NCBI GenBank assembly: GCA_900143615.1 | Contig: FREU01000005.1 | Span: forward strand, 307,458 to 371,457 | Length of the DNA stretch: 64,000 nt | Origin: Rhodobacteraceae bacterium Alg231-30 | GTDB lineage: Bacteria > Pseudomonadota > Alphaproteobacteria > Rhodobacterales > Rhodobacteraceae | Direction of reading: 5' to 3' | Shown: piece by piece, positions 18,710-28,675 of the stretch | Position numbering within the stretch: the first letter of the stretch is position 1 | Layout: the number at the start of each line of letters is the position of its first letter | Translations under genes and position numbers: made by a program | Notes under the pieces: model-generated | What the model was told of the DNA's origin: nothing | Databases searched by the model: none | Seen by the model: only the letters and a program-made list of their open reading frames with translations

Positions 18710-20323
18710 TCATTTTGGAACGGGAGTCTCCGTTTGGCGTTGGGTTGGTGTCAACGTGCCTTGGTAATGCACCAGCAACTCTTGAGTGATCGGAGCCAAC
18801 AGCTTGACGTCAAAATGAAAGACCCCCTTCTCCACGTATTCGCGTGCAACAGAAGTCGGCATCAGAGCGCGCGGTAATGGCAGAAAGCCGAGCTTTCCAG
18901 ATGTCACGGGGTAGTGCAGCGCGTTGTTGCGCACTTTTAGGCCCAATAGGAACGTAAACGGGCCAAAGCTCTCCGTCACCCCTGCGGGTGTGGCAGCAAG
19001 TCGAGAGCGAAAGCTGCGATTGCCAAAACGGCGCACCCAAGTTTCGCCTGTCGCTGTCACGGTCTTAACAACCGAAACTGGTATTTTGTCAGCAGCGTCT
19101 GGAAAGCCGAATGTCGCGCCAATGATGCGGCTCGCCATCCCCGTGCCGCGGCGCACACGCGCATCCCCCTGCCAGCGGCTGCAATCCGCGGTCAAATGGG
19201 TCGCCTGAACTTGGGAGGGCAGTTTTTCAAAATCCGCTCCAAGCACCTTTGGAAAAACCGACTCCACTAAATCACAAGACCGCTCTGTGCGGACTTTCAG
19301 CCCCGACAGGGCCGCTTCGGCTTCCTCCAAGCTAATTGCTTCCAAAGCAGGGCGCGCACCTACCGGCAAACTGGTCCGCCGCAACAACGCCCGCGTTGCA
19401 ATGGCGGGAATAAAAGGTCCGTCGCCTTCTTCCGCCAGTAGCTTCCAATAGCGCCGCTCCTGTCCGACGACGGCCATCACAACCATACCGCCGCGACCAC
19501 TGCCAAAAGGCGTCAAAAGTTCAGCTGCAAACTTTACAACTTGCACCAATGGCCCCGTGACGCGAAACGGCCAGATCCTGCGTAGACCCGCAAAGGCCGC
19601 CAATCCATAGCGCATGACCCCAAGCTCAAGCCCAGCTCGAAACAGCACGGAGTCAGCGCCAAAATGCGCTGGAAACAAACGTAAATCCGGCACCTCAATG
19701 AGCCAGCCTTGACGCACAAGCGCGTCCGGTAAAACGTAGTCTCTCGGGTTTGACCACCCGCTTGCCTTGCACCACTCACCTCCGCGCCAAATAGGTATTG
19801 AGCGGCCAGCCTGAGTGAGAATGGATGACATAACGGCACGGCCCCGCGGGCTGCGATTGCCGGGTAAAATTGCGCTTTCAATCACACGTGGTGTTTCATC
19901 CCCAACCAACGCTCGCACCGCCGCACTTGAGAGCGCGGGAACTGAAGACAGTCCTGAAAGGACGCAGACACCGGCCTCTCGGGCTGCGGTGTCCAGCGTC
20001 GCAATTCCGGCACAAAAGTCGGCATTGTCGGATAAGTCCAGATAATGCACTCCGACGTCGATCGCAGCTCGCGCAAGACGGTATGGGTCCTCGCCATAAC
20101 TGTGGAACGGTCCAGCCGCATCGACAACCACTTCGAAATCGGCCAGCGCGCCTAGATCTGCAGTGCGGTCAAATAAAGCGGCGGCGCAACCCAGCTCTCG
20201 CGCCAGAGTTTGCGCTGATGCGATTTTTCGACCCGCAATACAAACCTCGTGCTCGTCGCGCACAAGCAAGCGGGCAAGACGCTCTCCAAAAACGCCATAG
20301 CCACCAACGATCAATACCTTCAC
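18710..20323 (-). CDS. Saccharopine-dehydrogenase-like NADP-binding protein with C-terminal DUF4166
   Basis: A 537-residue two-part protein. The N-terminal Rossmann domain (residues 1-~130) opens with VKVLIVGGYGVFGERLARLL and carries VVVDAAGPF, as in saccharopine-dehydrogenase-like oxidoreductases. The C-terminal ~180 residues match DUF4166 (RRGTGMASRIIGATFGFP, then TATGETWVRRFGNRSFRS). Function is not established. The frame is open 14 codons further upstream, but the GTG at 20323 overlaps the stop of the preceding DCC gene as GTGA and has AAAGG eight bases before it. I take it as the start, with translational coupling. Confidence 0.8.
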   Translation of the reverse strand: MKVLIVGGYGVFGERLARLLVRDEHEVCIAGRKIASAQTLARELGCAAALFDRTADLGALADFEVVVDAAGPFHSYGEDPYRLARAAIDVGVHYLDLSDNADFCAGIATLDTAAREAGVCVLSGLSSVPALSSAAVRALVGDETPRVIESAILPGNRSPRGRAVMSSILTQAGRSIPIWRGGEWCKASGWSNPRDYVLPDALVRQGWLIEVPDLRLFPAHFGADSVLFRAGLELGVMRYGLAAFAGLRRIWPFRVTGPLVQVVKFAAELLTPFGSGRGGMVVMAVVGQERRYWKLLAEEGDGPFIPAIATRALLRRTSLPVGARPALEAISLEEAEAALSGLKVRTERSCDLVESVFPKVLGADFEKLPSQVQATHLTADCSRWQGDARVRRGTGMASRIIGATFGFPDAADKIPVSVVKTVTATGETWVRRFGNRSFRSRLAATPAGVTESFGPFTFLLGLKVRNNALHYPVTSGKLGFLPLPRALMPTSVAREYVEKGVFHFDVKLLAPITQELLVHYQGTLTPTQRQTETPVPK

Positions 20324-20769
20324 TGCAACAACCTTTGTTGAAAAGCTGCATCCGGAAGCGCACACATGTCAGCCCGACCAAACACCTTATAGCGGTTTCG
20401 CGCGAGACATTGGTACAACCAGACGCGCAGCGGTTTTGGGACAATCAACAAAAGGGTGCACAGTCGCCCCCACCCTCCAAAGCGCCGCCCCGCATGAACA
20501 ACAGCTTCAAAATCGATATGTGCAATACCGTCGTCGATAAACAGCCAGCTTGACGGGTCGTCTGGGCTCAAACCGTAGTGACGCAGCAGCGCCGCCCCCA
20601 AAGGCGTCTGGATTGGGCAAATCCGCACTGTCTTGGAGCGGTCGAGCCGATGTATCATCATCGCCCCCCAACTGCAGACGGCACATTGCGCATCCATCAC
20701 GGCCACCGGCGCGTGATCCTCAAATTTTGGGACGTGAGGATCCTCACGAAAAGAAAATTGCTTTGTCAT
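20320..20769 (-). CDS. DCC-family (DUF393) thiol-disulfide oxidoreductase-like protein
   Basis: A 149-residue protein of the DCC/DUF393 family, named for its DxxCxxC start motif, seen here as MDAQCAVCSWGA near residues 25-36. The later parts LGAALLRHYGLSPDDPSSWL and ARNRYKVFGR are typical of the family, whose members are predicted thiol oxidoreductases. No signal peptide. It is upstream of and coupled to the saccharopine-dehydrogenase-like gene, so the two probably act on the same substrate; that substrate is unknown. Confidence 0.85.
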   Translation of the reverse strand: MTKQFSFREDPHVPKFEDHAPVAVMDAQCAVCSWGAMMIHRLDRSKTVRICPIQTPLGAALLRHYGLSPDDPSSWLFIDDGIAHIDFEAVVHAGRRFGGWGRLCTLLLIVPKPLRVWLYQCLARNRYKVFGRADMCALPDAAFQQRLLQ

Positions 20770-21146
20770 ATTCGTTCGATCTTCTCGGGAACTTGAAGCG
20801 GACGCAATTGCAATCTGAGATTGTTGCTCAAAAAATCGGGATGCGGTTTTGAATTGGAAAATGCACGGCCAAAACTGGCTGATAGGCTTTTCAACGGTCG
20901 CTACCTGCTTTGCGAAACCCGTTCGCTGCGTTTAGTTGCAAATCAGCCTCTTGCGGTAAACCGCCCAGCGAACCTTCAAAAATGCCATTGCTCGCCTAAA
21001 CCAACAAAGCAGTTTGGCCCCTCCTCACACAGGGAAACACGTCGTCGTTAAGGAATTTGGGGGCCGCAAAATGGCACCGTCGTGATACCGACGTAATACC
21101 GACGCGATACAGACAGGCAAAAACCGCCCAAAGCAGCGATTAACTT
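20770..21146. other. 377-base intergenic stretch with no convincing gene
   Basis: This spacer lies between the end of the C26 hydrolase and the start of the DCC gene, both on the minus strand. Short open frames exist, but none has a ribosome site or protein-like composition. The only structure I find is the triple 11-mer repeat at 21078-21110. The promoter of the DCC / saccharopine-dehydrogenase-like pair should lie at the left end, around 20770-20900. Confidence 0.6.
21078..21110 (-). repeat. Triple 11-mer repeat, copy A
   Basis: Read on the minus strand, three tandem 11-base units GTATCGCGTCG, GTATTACGTCG and GTATCACGACG follow the leader CTGTCT. The copy starts about 36 bases after the stop of the C26 hydrolase, on the same strand. 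A related three-unit array with the same CTGTCT leader is at 31574-31606 after gatB. Confidence 0.75.
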
Positions 21147-21923
21147 TTAAGCAGATCTCAGCATTGGCGAGGCAGACCGGTCCCGCGCCCATGCCCGCAC
21201 CGCATCGCCAAACGCCTCAAACAAAGGCCGCGATACCGGATCATTTGCCGCATCCCATTCCGGATGCCACTGCACGGAAAGGGTAAACCCTTGGGCGCCC
21301 TCAATAAAAGTCGCCTCTGGCGTGCCATCAGGCGCATAGCCATCAATCACAACCCGCGCCCCCGCGCGTTTTATGCCTTGACCGTGCAGGGTATTGGTCA
21401 ACACCTCCTGCGCACCCATGAGCCTATGAAAAACGCCATCTTTTGAGAAACTTACCTTGTGACGCAACGCGAACTTTTCTTCCAAAGTCCCATCCGGCGG
21501 CATGCGATGGTTGTCCCGCCCAGGCAAGTCTCGGATTTCCGGATGAAGCGCCCCACCCATAGCAACGTTAACCTCTTGAAATCCCCTGCAAATACCAAGA
21601 AACGGTTGTCCGTTTTCGACACAGGCCCGCACCAATGGCAGCACAATAGCATCCCGCGCCCGATCAAATGCCCCATGCGCCTCAGTCGCCGCCTCGCCAT
21701 ATTCTTCGGGATGCACATTAGGCCGCCCACCGGTCAGCAAGAAACCATCACAGCGCTGCATAAGTTCGTCGACAGAAACGAACCTCGGATCAGCTGGAAT
21801 CAACAGCGGCATACAGTCGGAAACTGCTGAAATTGCTTCAGAATTCATGCTTCCGCCGGCATGGGCAGGATACTCATCATTGATCAGATGCTGGTTGCCG
21901 ATGATGCCTACAACAGGGCGCAT
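21147..21923 (-). CDS. Gamma-glutamyl-gamma-aminobutyrate hydrolase (PuuD-like, peptidase C26)
   Basis: A 258-residue class I glutamine-amidotransferase-like hydrolase. The nucleophile Cys is in FLGICRGFQEVN near residue 112 and the His-x-Glu of the triad is in SVQWHPEWD near 227, so the active site looks intact. PuuD releases GABA from gamma-glutamyl-GABA in putrescine breakdown, but the family covers other gamma-glutamyl compounds and no put/puu genes are nearby. The frame can also start at a GTG five codons upstream; the ATG at 21923 has GAAAGG at good distance. Confidence 0.85.
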   Translation of the reverse strand: MRPVVGIIGNQHLINDEYPAHAGGSMNSEAISAVSDCMPLLIPADPRFVSVDELMQRCDGFLLTGGRPNVHPEEYGEAATEAHGAFDRARDAIVLPLVRACVENGQPFLGICRGFQEVNVAMGGALHPEIRDLPGRDNHRMPPDGTLEEKFALRHKVSFSKDGVFHRLMGAQEVLTNTLHGQGIKRAGARVVIDGYAPDGTPEATFIEGAQGFTLSVQWHPEWDAANDPVSRPLFEAFGDAVRAWARDRSASPMLRSA

Positions 21924-22014
21924 AGCGGGGCCTTTCACTTGTTCGCGTCAGACCACTTTAAGCCCGACGCGATCAGTAAGAAAGCCCCGTTTAGAAAGCT
22001 TCCAAGCGCCGATG

Positions 22015-22440
22015 CTAGATTTCACCAATCAAACCAGCAGCCTCAATCCCCGCCATCGCAGCAATCGCGTCATTGTCCGAAGTGTCTCCGGTGACCCCCA
22101 CAGCCCCGATCACAGAACCTTTTTTGTCGCGCAGCAAAACGCCACCCGGCACCGGCACCACCTGCCCGCCAAACACACCGTTCACAGACGCCATAAAATA
22201 CGCCTGCTGCTCAGCGCGCGCCATTTGAGCAGTCCCCGCCATTCCTAGCATGACCGCGCCGTAGGCCTTGCCTTGAGCAATCCCAAACCGCCCCGGCGCA
22301 GCACCATCCTCACGCTCAAATGCCTTCAGGTGGCCACCTGCATCCAAAACCACAACGGAAAGCGGTTTCAAATCCAACTCTCGTCCCTTTTCCAACGCCT
22401 TACGCACTATGGTTCGCGCCTTGCGAAGAGATACATCCAT
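22015..22440 (-). CDS. GlcG/HbpS-family haem-binding-like protein
   Basis: A 141-residue protein of the GlcG/HbpS (DUF336) family. Characteristic pieces are VVVLDAGGHLKAFEREDGA near residues 28-46, the GKAYGAVMLG helix near 57 and the late GAVGVTGDTSDNDAIAAMAG. Some members bind haem (HbpS) and others travel with glycolate/glyoxylate genes (GlcG). Its position just after malate synthase G supports the second association. No signal peptide, so cytoplasmic. Its ribosome site AAGAGGAA appears to be provided by the dispersed repeat upstream (22448-22504). Confidence 0.85.
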   Translation of the reverse strand: MDVSLRKARTIVRKALEKGRELDLKPLSVVVLDAGGHLKAFEREDGAAPGRFGIAQGKAYGAVMLGMAGTAQMARAEQQAYFMASVNGVFGGQVVPVPGGVLLRDKKGSVIGAVGVTGDTSDNDAIAAMAGIEAAGLIGEI

Positions 22441-22447
22441 AATATTT

Positions 22448-22504
22448 TCCTCTTGCTAAAAATATCCTCGGGGGAGCGCGAGGGGGCAGACAGCCCCCTC
22501 GCTC
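22448..22504 (-). repeat. Dispersed hairpin element, copy 1, with the ribosome site of the next gene
   Basis: TCCTCTTGC (22448-22456), then AAATATCC and a run of G, then a stem GAGGGGGC (22480-22487) / GCCCCCTC (22493-22500) with outer GAGC/GCTC pairs. It fills the 76-base gap between glcB and the GlcG-like gene. In the direction of transcription it gives a strong hairpin 12 bases after the glcB stop and ends in AAGAGGAA, the ribosome site of the next gene. A second copy of the same plan lies at 63589-63653. Confidence 0.65.
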
Positions 22505-22516
22505 TGAACCCTCACC

Positions 22517-24649
22517 CTAGGCTCGCGCCTTGAGTTCCAACCGCCGCGCATGCAACACGGGCTCAGTATAACCTGATGGTTGCACCCGCCCTTTGAACAC
22601 CAAATCGCACGCCGCTTGGAAGGCAACTCCATTGAACTCAGGGGCCATCGGAGAATACGTCGGATCGCCCGCATTTTGCCGATCCACAACCGCTGCCATC
22701 TTTTGCATCGCCGCCATAACCTGCGGCTCGCTAACAACGCCATGATGTAGCCAGTTTGCGAGGCCCTGACTGGAAATTCGACAGGTCGCCCGGTCCTCCA
22801 TGAGACCTACATCGTTGATATCAGGCACTTTTGAACATCCGATACCACTATCAACCCATCGTACAACATACCCCAGAATACCTTGAGCATTGTTCTCTAT
22901 CTCGGCCGAAATTTCTTGATCACTTAGGTTTTGACCTTCCATGACGGGGATCGACAAAAGATCACTTAAAGACCCACGTGCGCCACCAGCCTTGATCTCC
23001 TGCTGGCGCGCCAGCACGTCGACTTCATGATAGTGCGTCGCATGCAGCGTCGCAGCCGTGGGCGATGGCACCCAAGCACAATTGGCGCCAGATTTGGGAT
23101 GCCCAATTTTCTGCTCAAGCATCGCCCCCATAAGATCCGGCATTGCCCACATGCCTTTACCAATCTGGGCCTTGCCTTGCAGCCCACACGTCAAGCCAAT
23201 GTCTACGTTACGATCCTCATAAGACAGGATCCACGGTGTGGTCTTCATCTCGCCTTTACGCAGGAACGGCCCAGCCTCCATTGAGGAATGAATTTCGTCT
23301 CCCGTACGATCAAGGAATCCGGTATTAATAAAGGCAACCCGTGACTTAGCTGCACGAATACACTCTTTGAGATTGACGCTGGTGCGCCGTTCCTCATCCA
23401 TTATGCCGATCTTAACAGTGTTGCGTGGCAGCCTCAAAATGTCTTCAACCTTGTCAAAAATCTCGACGGCGAAAGCCACTTCCTCCGGCCCATGCATCTT
23501 AGGCTTAACAACATAGACCGAGCCATGCACCGAATTGCCACTGTCGCGCTGCAGATCGTGCATCGCGATCATTGCGGTGATCAGCGCATCCATCAGCCCT
23601 TCGCCAATCTCATTTCCATCACGGTCCACCACGGCCGGATTGGTCATCAAATGGCCAACATTGCGAACAAGCATCAACGAGCGACCTTTCAAAACCGTTT
23701 CGCTGCCGTCCGCCGCTGTAAAGGATAGGTCATCGTTCAAAACACGTGTGAAAGATTTGCCGCCTTTGCTGACCTCCTCAGCCAGATCACCTTTCATCAG
23801 GCCCAGCCAATTACCATAGGCCAGCACCTTGTCTTCAGCATCAACACAAGCAACAGAGTCCTCGCAATCCATAATCGTCGAGAGCGCTGACTCCAGCGTG
23901 ATATCGTTGATTCCAGCCGCATCGGACGCGCCAATATTTCCATTTGGATCGACATCAATAATAATGTGTAAGCCGTTGTTTCTCAACAAGACGCGGGTTG
24001 GATTACTAGCTTCTCCAGCATATCCGGAAAACTGCGTAGCATCCTTGAGCGCAGGCAATAGAACACCATCACCTACAGACAAGCCCGACACATCGGCCCA
24101 TGACCCATCAGCCAGCGGTACGGTGCGATCCAAGAAGTCACGTCCCCAAGCAATCACCCGTGCGCCGCGTTGGGCGTCATAGCCACCTGCGGCAGGTAAA
24201 TCGCCCATAGCATCAGTGCCGTACAATGCATCATACAAACTCCCCCAACGTGCATTCGCCGCGTTCAACGCAAAGCGCGCATTGGTAATCGGCACCACCA
24301 ATTGCGGCCCGGGGAGGCTGGCAATCTCAGGGTCCACATTCGTGGTTTCGATCGAAAAATCCGCACCTTCCGGCACTAGATAACCAATTTCCTGCAAAAA
24401 TGCTTTATAGGCATCCGCGTCATGGGCCTTCCCGCGCCGCGCAATATGCCATGCGTCAAGCTTTTGCTGAATATCTTCACGTTTGCCGAGCAGTTCACGG
24501 TTCTTAGGGCCAAGCTCATGCGCCAGCGCACTAAGCCCCGACCAGAAATCATCCGCAGCAACGCCGGTCCCCGGTAGCGCCTTGGCCTCAATGAAGTTTA
24601 CCAATTCCTCAGCGACCTGCAGCCCGTGCTTTTCGATCCGTGATACCAT
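22517..24649 (-). CDS. glcB: Malate synthase G
   Basis: A 710-residue cytoplasmic enzyme that condenses glyoxylate with acetyl-CoA to malate. Length is that of the G isoform (about 720). Family blocks include [20 protein letters not shown] near 375, [17 protein letters not shown] near 420 with the active-site region, [18 protein letters not shown] near 450 and the CxxVP-like [20 protein letters not shown] near 615. The start is the ATG at 24649 with GAGGGAG before it; the frame extends only to a TTG five codons upstream. No isocitrate lyase or glycolate oxidase gene is in view. Confidence 0.97.
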   Translation of the reverse strand: MVSRIEKHGLQVAEELVNFIEAKALPGTGVAADDFWSGLSALAHELGPKNRELLGKREDIQQKLDAWHIARRGKAHDADAYKAFLQEIGYLVPEGADFSIETTNVDPEIASLPGPQLVVPITNARFALNAANARWGSLYDALYGTDAMGDLPAAGGYDAQRGARVIAWGRDFLDRTVPLADGSWADVSGLSVGDGVLLPALKDATQFSGYAGEASNPTRVLLRNNGLHIIIDVDPNGNIGASDAAGINDITLESALSTIMDCEDSVACVDAEDKVLAYGNWLGLMKGDLAEEVSKGGKSFTRVLNDDLSFTAADGSETVLKGRSLMLVRNVGHLMTNPAVVDRDGNEIGEGLMDALITAMIAMHDLQRDSGNSVHGSVYVVKPKMHGPEEVAFAVEIFDKVEDILRLPRNTVKIGIMDEERRTSVNLKECIRAAKSRVAFINTGFLDRTGDEIHSSMEAGPFLRKGEMKTTPWILSYEDRNVDIGLTCGLQGKAQIGKGMWAMPDLMGAMLEQKIGHPKSGANCAWVPSPTAATLHATHYHEVDVLARQQEIKAGGARGSLSDLLSIPVMEGQNLSDQEISAEIENNAQGILGYVVRWVDSGIGCSKVPDINDVGLMEDRATCRISSQGLANWLHHGVVSEPQVMAAMQKMAAVVDRQNAGDPTYSPMAPEFNGVAFQAACDLVFKGRVQPSGYTEPVLHARRLELKARA

Positions 24650-24845
24650 GTCTCGCTCCCTCAAGCATCTTTCACTCAGGTTTCCGAATAGAGCAGAAGT
24701 TTCCTATAGGCAACAAAACTGGTTATCTTTTTTTACCAAAAACTGTTTCGTGATTATTCGATAAGCGTTCATGCGCCTGACACCCTCTTGCGGGTGGCGC
24801 GCGATGCGCTACACCTTGGGGGGACAATTTATGCCGAGGTTTCCC

Positions 24846-27392
24846 ATGTCAGACGCTCCCAAGACGATTTATCTTAAGGACTACACACCCTTTGGTTTTC
24901 TCATCGACGGAGTCGAACTTGAGTTCCACCTAAACCCCACGCAGACACGCGTTGTTTCCAAAATTCAATTCCGCCCCAATCCCGACGCCGCAGACAATCG
25001 TTTTTTTCTGCACGGTGAACAGCTTAATCTGATCCGCGCCAGCATTGACGGAGCCGAGATCTCCCCGCGCATCGTCGAGGGTGGACTTGAGGCTGATGTA
25101 CCCAATGCGCCCTTTGTTTGGGAAGCCGAAGTTGAAATCAACCCCGAAGCCAACACCGCGCTTGAGGGTCTCTATATGTCAAACGGCATGTATTGCACCC
25201 AATGCGAAGCCGAGGGTTTTCGCAAAATCACCTTCTACCCTGATCGTCCCGACGTCATGGCCGTTTTCACCACGAAGATTTTTGGCGACGAAAAAATCAA
25301 ACTGTCCAACGGCAACAAGGTCAGCGACGGACAATTGGCGGAATGGGATGACCCATGGCCAAAACCGGCCTATCTTTTTGCGCTGGTTGCCGGCGATCTG
25401 ATCGCGCACAAAGACAGCTTCAAAACCATGTCCGGCAAGGATGTGCGCCTTGCCATATGGGTCCGCCCCGGCGACGAACACAAATGCGCCTTTGGCATGG
25501 AAGCCCTGAAAAAATCCATGAAATGGGACGAAGATGTCTACGGACGTGAATATGATCTGGGCGAGTTCAACATCGTCGCCGTCGATGACTTCAACATGGG
25601 CGCGATGGAGAACAAGGGACTGAACATTTTCAATAGCTCCTGTGTTCTCGCCAGCCCTGAAACCAGCACCGATGCCAACTTTGAGCGCATCGAAGCCATT
25701 ATTGCGCATGAATATTTTCACAACTGGACCGGAAACCGGATCACCTGCCGCGACTGGTTCCAGCTCTGCCTTAAGGAAGGCCTAACGGTCTATCGCGACC
25801 AACAATTCACCGCTGACATGCGCTCGGCGCCAGTGGCGCGCATTTCAGATGTGCTGGCACTACGAGGTCGTCAGTTCCCTGAGGATCAAGGTCCGCTGTC
25901 TCATCCCGTGCGGCCTGAAAGCTTTCAGGAAATCAACAACTTCTACACCGCCACAGTTTACGAAAAAGGCGCCGAAGTCATTGGCATGCTGAAGTCATTG
26001 GTCGGGGACAATGATTACGCCAAGGCGTTGGATCTTTACTTTGAGCGCCACGATGGGCAGGCCTGCACAATTGAAGATTGGCTAAAGGTCTTCACGGATG
26101 CAACCGGGCGGGATTTAAGCCAATTCAGCCGTTGGTATTCGCAATCTGGAACACCTCGCTTATCGGTGCGCGAAGAATACGAAGGCGACACATTCACACT
26201 TCATCTGTCGCAATCCACCGCCGCCACGCCCGGTCAGGAAACAAAAGCGCCACAAGTCATTCCTGTCGCGGTTGGTCTCTTGGGCGCGAACGGCGATGAA
26301 GTAATGGGTACATCCATTTTGGAAATGACAGAGGCGTCACAGAGCTTCACCTTCTCTGGCCATGCCTCCCGCCCTGTCCCTTCAATTTTACGAGGATTTT
26401 CAGCCCCTGTTGTTTTGGATCAGGACATCAATGACGACCGACGCGCGTTTTTATTGGCCCATGACACGGACCCGTTCAACCGTTGGGAAGCGGGGCGCAT
26501 GCTGGCGCGGGCCTCACTACTGGCATCAATCCGCAACGACGCCGCTCCAAACGCGGCTTATCTGAATGGTATCACTGCCGTTTTGCGTGACCAAAACCTT
26601 GATCCAGCATTCCGTGCACTGATGCTCGGCCAACCCTCGCAATCCGAGCTCGCCGCGCTATTGCACGAAGGCGGCATCACGCCGGATCCCGCAAAAATCC
26701 ACACCGCATCAGAGGATTTACGCACAGCCAAAGCCGAGGCTTTGGCGGAGATTCTACCACAGCTTTACGCAGAAAATCAGGAAAGTGGCCCCTATTCACC
26801 GGATGCTGGCCCTGTTGGCAAACGCAGCTTAGCCAACGCGGCGCTGTCACTGATCACCCGACAAGACCACGGTGAAACCGCCTCCGCACAATTTGCGCGC
26901 GCAGATAATATGACGCAGCAACTGTCCGCACTTGGCGCACTGCTGGATAGCGATCGGGGCGAAGACGCCCTCAAAACCTTCTACGATCAATGGCGCGAAG
27001 ACCGTTTGGTGATTGATAAGTGGTTTGGTCTACAAATCGCCCACGCCAAGCCTGAGGACGTGGCAGAAACGGCGCGACGCCTGACCAACCATATGGATTT
27101 TGACTGGAAAAACCCAAACCGCTTCCGCGCGGTGATGGGTGCACTGGCGATGCACCATGCGGGCTTTCACCATGAAAGTGGTGCCGCATACGAGCTGCTG
27201 GCAGATTGGTTGATCCGACTTGATCCGGTTAATCCGCAAACCACCGCGCGCATGTGCAGCGCGTTCCAGACATGGCGTCGCTATGACAGCGCGCGCCAAA
27301 CGCTGATAGGCGCACAACTTGAGCGCATCGCGGCGCAAGAGACCCTAAGCCGCGATACCTCTGAGATGATCAGTCGCATAAGGGGAGCCTAA
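24846..27392 (+). CDS. pepN: Aminopeptidase N (M1 metallopeptidase)
   Basis: An 848-residue zinc aminopeptidase of the short bacterial PepN type. The exopeptidase motif MGAMENKGLNIF lies near residue 253, the zinc site HEYFHNWTGNR near 288 and the third ligand Glu in LKEGLTVYRDQ 19 residues after the HExxH. The C-terminal half is the helical M1 domain. An ATG at 24831 (adding MPRFP) also has a ribosome site (GGGGGGA), so either start is possible; I chose 24846 because MSDAPKTIYLKDYTPFGF is the usual family N-terminus. The next gene begins 3 bases after the stop. Confidence 0.96.
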   Translation: MSDAPKTIYLKDYTPFGFLIDGVELEFHLNPTQTRVVSKIQFRPNPDAADNRFFLHGEQLNLIRASIDGAEISPRIVEGGLEADVPNAPFVWEAEVEINPEANTALEGLYMSNGMYCTQCEAEGFRKITFYPDRPDVMAVFTTKIFGDEKIKLSNGNKVSDGQLAEWDDPWPKPAYLFALVAGDLIAHKDSFKTMSGKDVRLAIWVRPGDEHKCAFGMEALKKSMKWDEDVYGREYDLGEFNIVAVDDFNMGAMENKGLNIFNSSCVLASPETSTDANFERIEAIIAHEYFHNWTGNRITCRDWFQLCLKEGLTVYRDQQFTADMRSAPVARISDVLALRGRQFPEDQGPLSHPVRPESFQEINNFYTATVYEKGAEVIGMLKSLVGDNDYAKALDLYFERHDGQACTIEDWLKVFTDATGRDLSQFSRWYSQSGTPRLSVREEYEGDTFTLHLSQSTAATPGQETKAPQVIPVAVGLLGANGDEVMGTSILEMTEASQSFTFSGHASRPVPSILRGFSAPVVLDQDINDDRRAFLLAHDTDPFNRWEAGRMLARASLLASIRNDAAPNAAYLNGITAVLRDQNLDPAFRALMLGQPSQSELAALLHEGGITPDPAKIHTASEDLRTAKAEALAEILPQLYAENQESGPYSPDAGPVGKRSLANAALSLITRQDHGETASAQFARADNMTQQLSALGALLDSDRGEDALKTFYDQWREDRLVIDKWFGLQIAHAKPEDVAETARRLTNHMDFDWKNPNRFRAVMGALAMHHAGFHHESGAAYELLADWLIRLDPVNPQTTARMCSAFQTWRRYDSARQTLIGAQLERIAAQETLSRDTSEMISRIRGA

Positions 27393-27395
27393 GAG

Positions 27396-28136
27396 ATGCG
27401 CAAACTCTGCCTGATCACCGGTGCCAGCGCAGGTATCGGTGCGGCCACAGCCAAGCTTGCTGCCAAGGCGGGCTATGATCTCGCCCTGAACTACCGCTCT
27501 GATCAGGCCGGCGCGGAAGCCGTTGCTGCAGATGCGCAAAGCGACGGGGCGCAAACACTAATCGTTCAGGCCGACGTGTCAGACCCCGATCAAATCGAGA
27601 ACATGTTTGCGCAAATAGATGCGCGTTTTGGAAAGCTCGATGCCTTGGTCAACAACGCCGGTATTGTTGATGTGGCAACCCGCGTTGAAGAGTTGACCTA
27701 TGAACGGCTCCGCCGAATGTTTGACGTCAACGTCATCGGGGCAATTATGGTTGCCAAAGAGGCGGTGCGACGCATGCAGCAGCAACCTAGCGGCGGCGCT
27801 ATCGTTAACGTCAGCTCGGTTGCGGCCCGGTTGGGGTCTGCTAATGAATATGTAGACTATGCCGCCACCAAGGCCGCTCTGGATACATTCTCAAAAGGCT
27901 TGGCAGAGGAAGTCGCCACACAGAACATTCGGGTGAATGTTGTCCGTCCGGGCATCACAGACACCGAGATCCACGCCAAGGGCGGCGCGCCGGATCGCGC
28001 CCGCCGTCTGGCTCACAGAATCCCAATGCAGCGCGCCGGAGCGCCGGAAGAAATCGCGCAGTCCATTCTCTATCTACTGTCAGATGAGGCATCATATGTG
28101 AGCGGCGCATTTCTAGACGTATCCGGCGGGCGCTGA
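27396..28136 (+). CDS. Short-chain dehydrogenase/reductase (FabG-like)
   Basis: A 246-residue classical SDR: TGASAGIGAATAKLA near residues 8-22, NNAGIVD near 87, catalytic Ser in VNVSSVAARLG near 140 and YAATK near 154, ending SGAFLDVSGGR. It resembles FabG and glucose/3-oxoacyl dehydrogenases; the substrate is unknown. It starts 3 bases after pepN and overlaps the next gene by one base (TGATG), so pepN, this gene and the small membrane protein form one operon. Confidence 0.9.
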   Translation: MRKLCLITGASAGIGAATAKLAAKAGYDLALNYRSDQAGAEAVAADAQSDGAQTLIVQADVSDPDQIENMFAQIDARFGKLDALVNNAGIVDVATRVEELTYERLRRMFDVNVIGAIMVAKEAVRRMQQQPSGGAIVNVSSVAARLGSANEYVDYAATKAALDTFSKGLAEEVATQNIRVNVVRPGITDTEIHAKGGAPDRARRLAHRIPMQRAGAPEEIAQSILYLLSDEASYVSGAFLDVSGGR

Positions 28137-28564
28137 TGGGAGTTCCAATTCACTACCGCCGCGAAGGCCGCAATCGACGAACCTTTGTTGCCCTTGCTAT
28201 CGCCGCACTTATTCTTGGTTTTCTATATAGCATCGGAACAATGACCTGGATTATTATCCTGCTAGGGCTGTTTGCAGTACCCGCATTCTTTGATGTGATG
28301 TTGAATCCGGTCTCAACCCTTGATCTGACGGACGAAACTCTTCGCTGGAAAAGCGCCACACAAACGGCAGAAATGCGACTGAACCAAATTAGACAAGCAC
28401 GCCTCGACACAAGGCTGGACGTTTCGATCCGTGTGACCTTAACAATGGTAGATGGTAGTAAAATACGGATTCCAAACGATGTTTTGCCTCATCACAAGAT
28501 TTTTGAAGCAGCCCTACAAGAGCTTAACATCCCAGTCGAGAGACATCATTTCCGGGTGATCTAG
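28136..28564 (+). CDS. Unrecognised small membrane protein with a PH-like tail
   Basis: A 142-residue protein I do not recognise by family. A basic start (HYRREGRNRR) is followed by a hydrophobic hairpin at residues ~17-55 (two helices). Then comes a soluble ~85-residue part (LDLTDETLRWKSATQTAEMR onward) of alternating strands ending in a helix. That layout resembles bacterial PH-like membrane proteins; this is inference. The ATG overlaps the SDR stop by one base. Its start codon and codon use look normal for the window. Confidence 0.75.
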   Translation: MGVPIHYRREGRNRRTFVALAIAALILGFLYSIGTMTWIIILLGLFAVPAFFDVMLNPVSTLDLTDETLRWKSATQTAEMRLNQIRQARLDTRLDVSIRVTLTMVDGSKIRIPNDVLPHHKIFEAALQELNIPVERHHFRVI

Positions 28565-28675
28565 TCCGTGCCGTTAACATTTGCGGCGCAATATGACCCC
28601 AACATTTCAATTTGGTGCCCTTTTTTGGCCCGATTGGAAATTCATAAAGGGCCCAACCATAGGAGCAGGCCCAAA

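Noticed and set aside
20821..21051. A 76-codon open frame in the gap before the DCC gene
   Set aside because: No ribosome site, no family resemblance, opposite strand to both neighbours, composition not protein-like.
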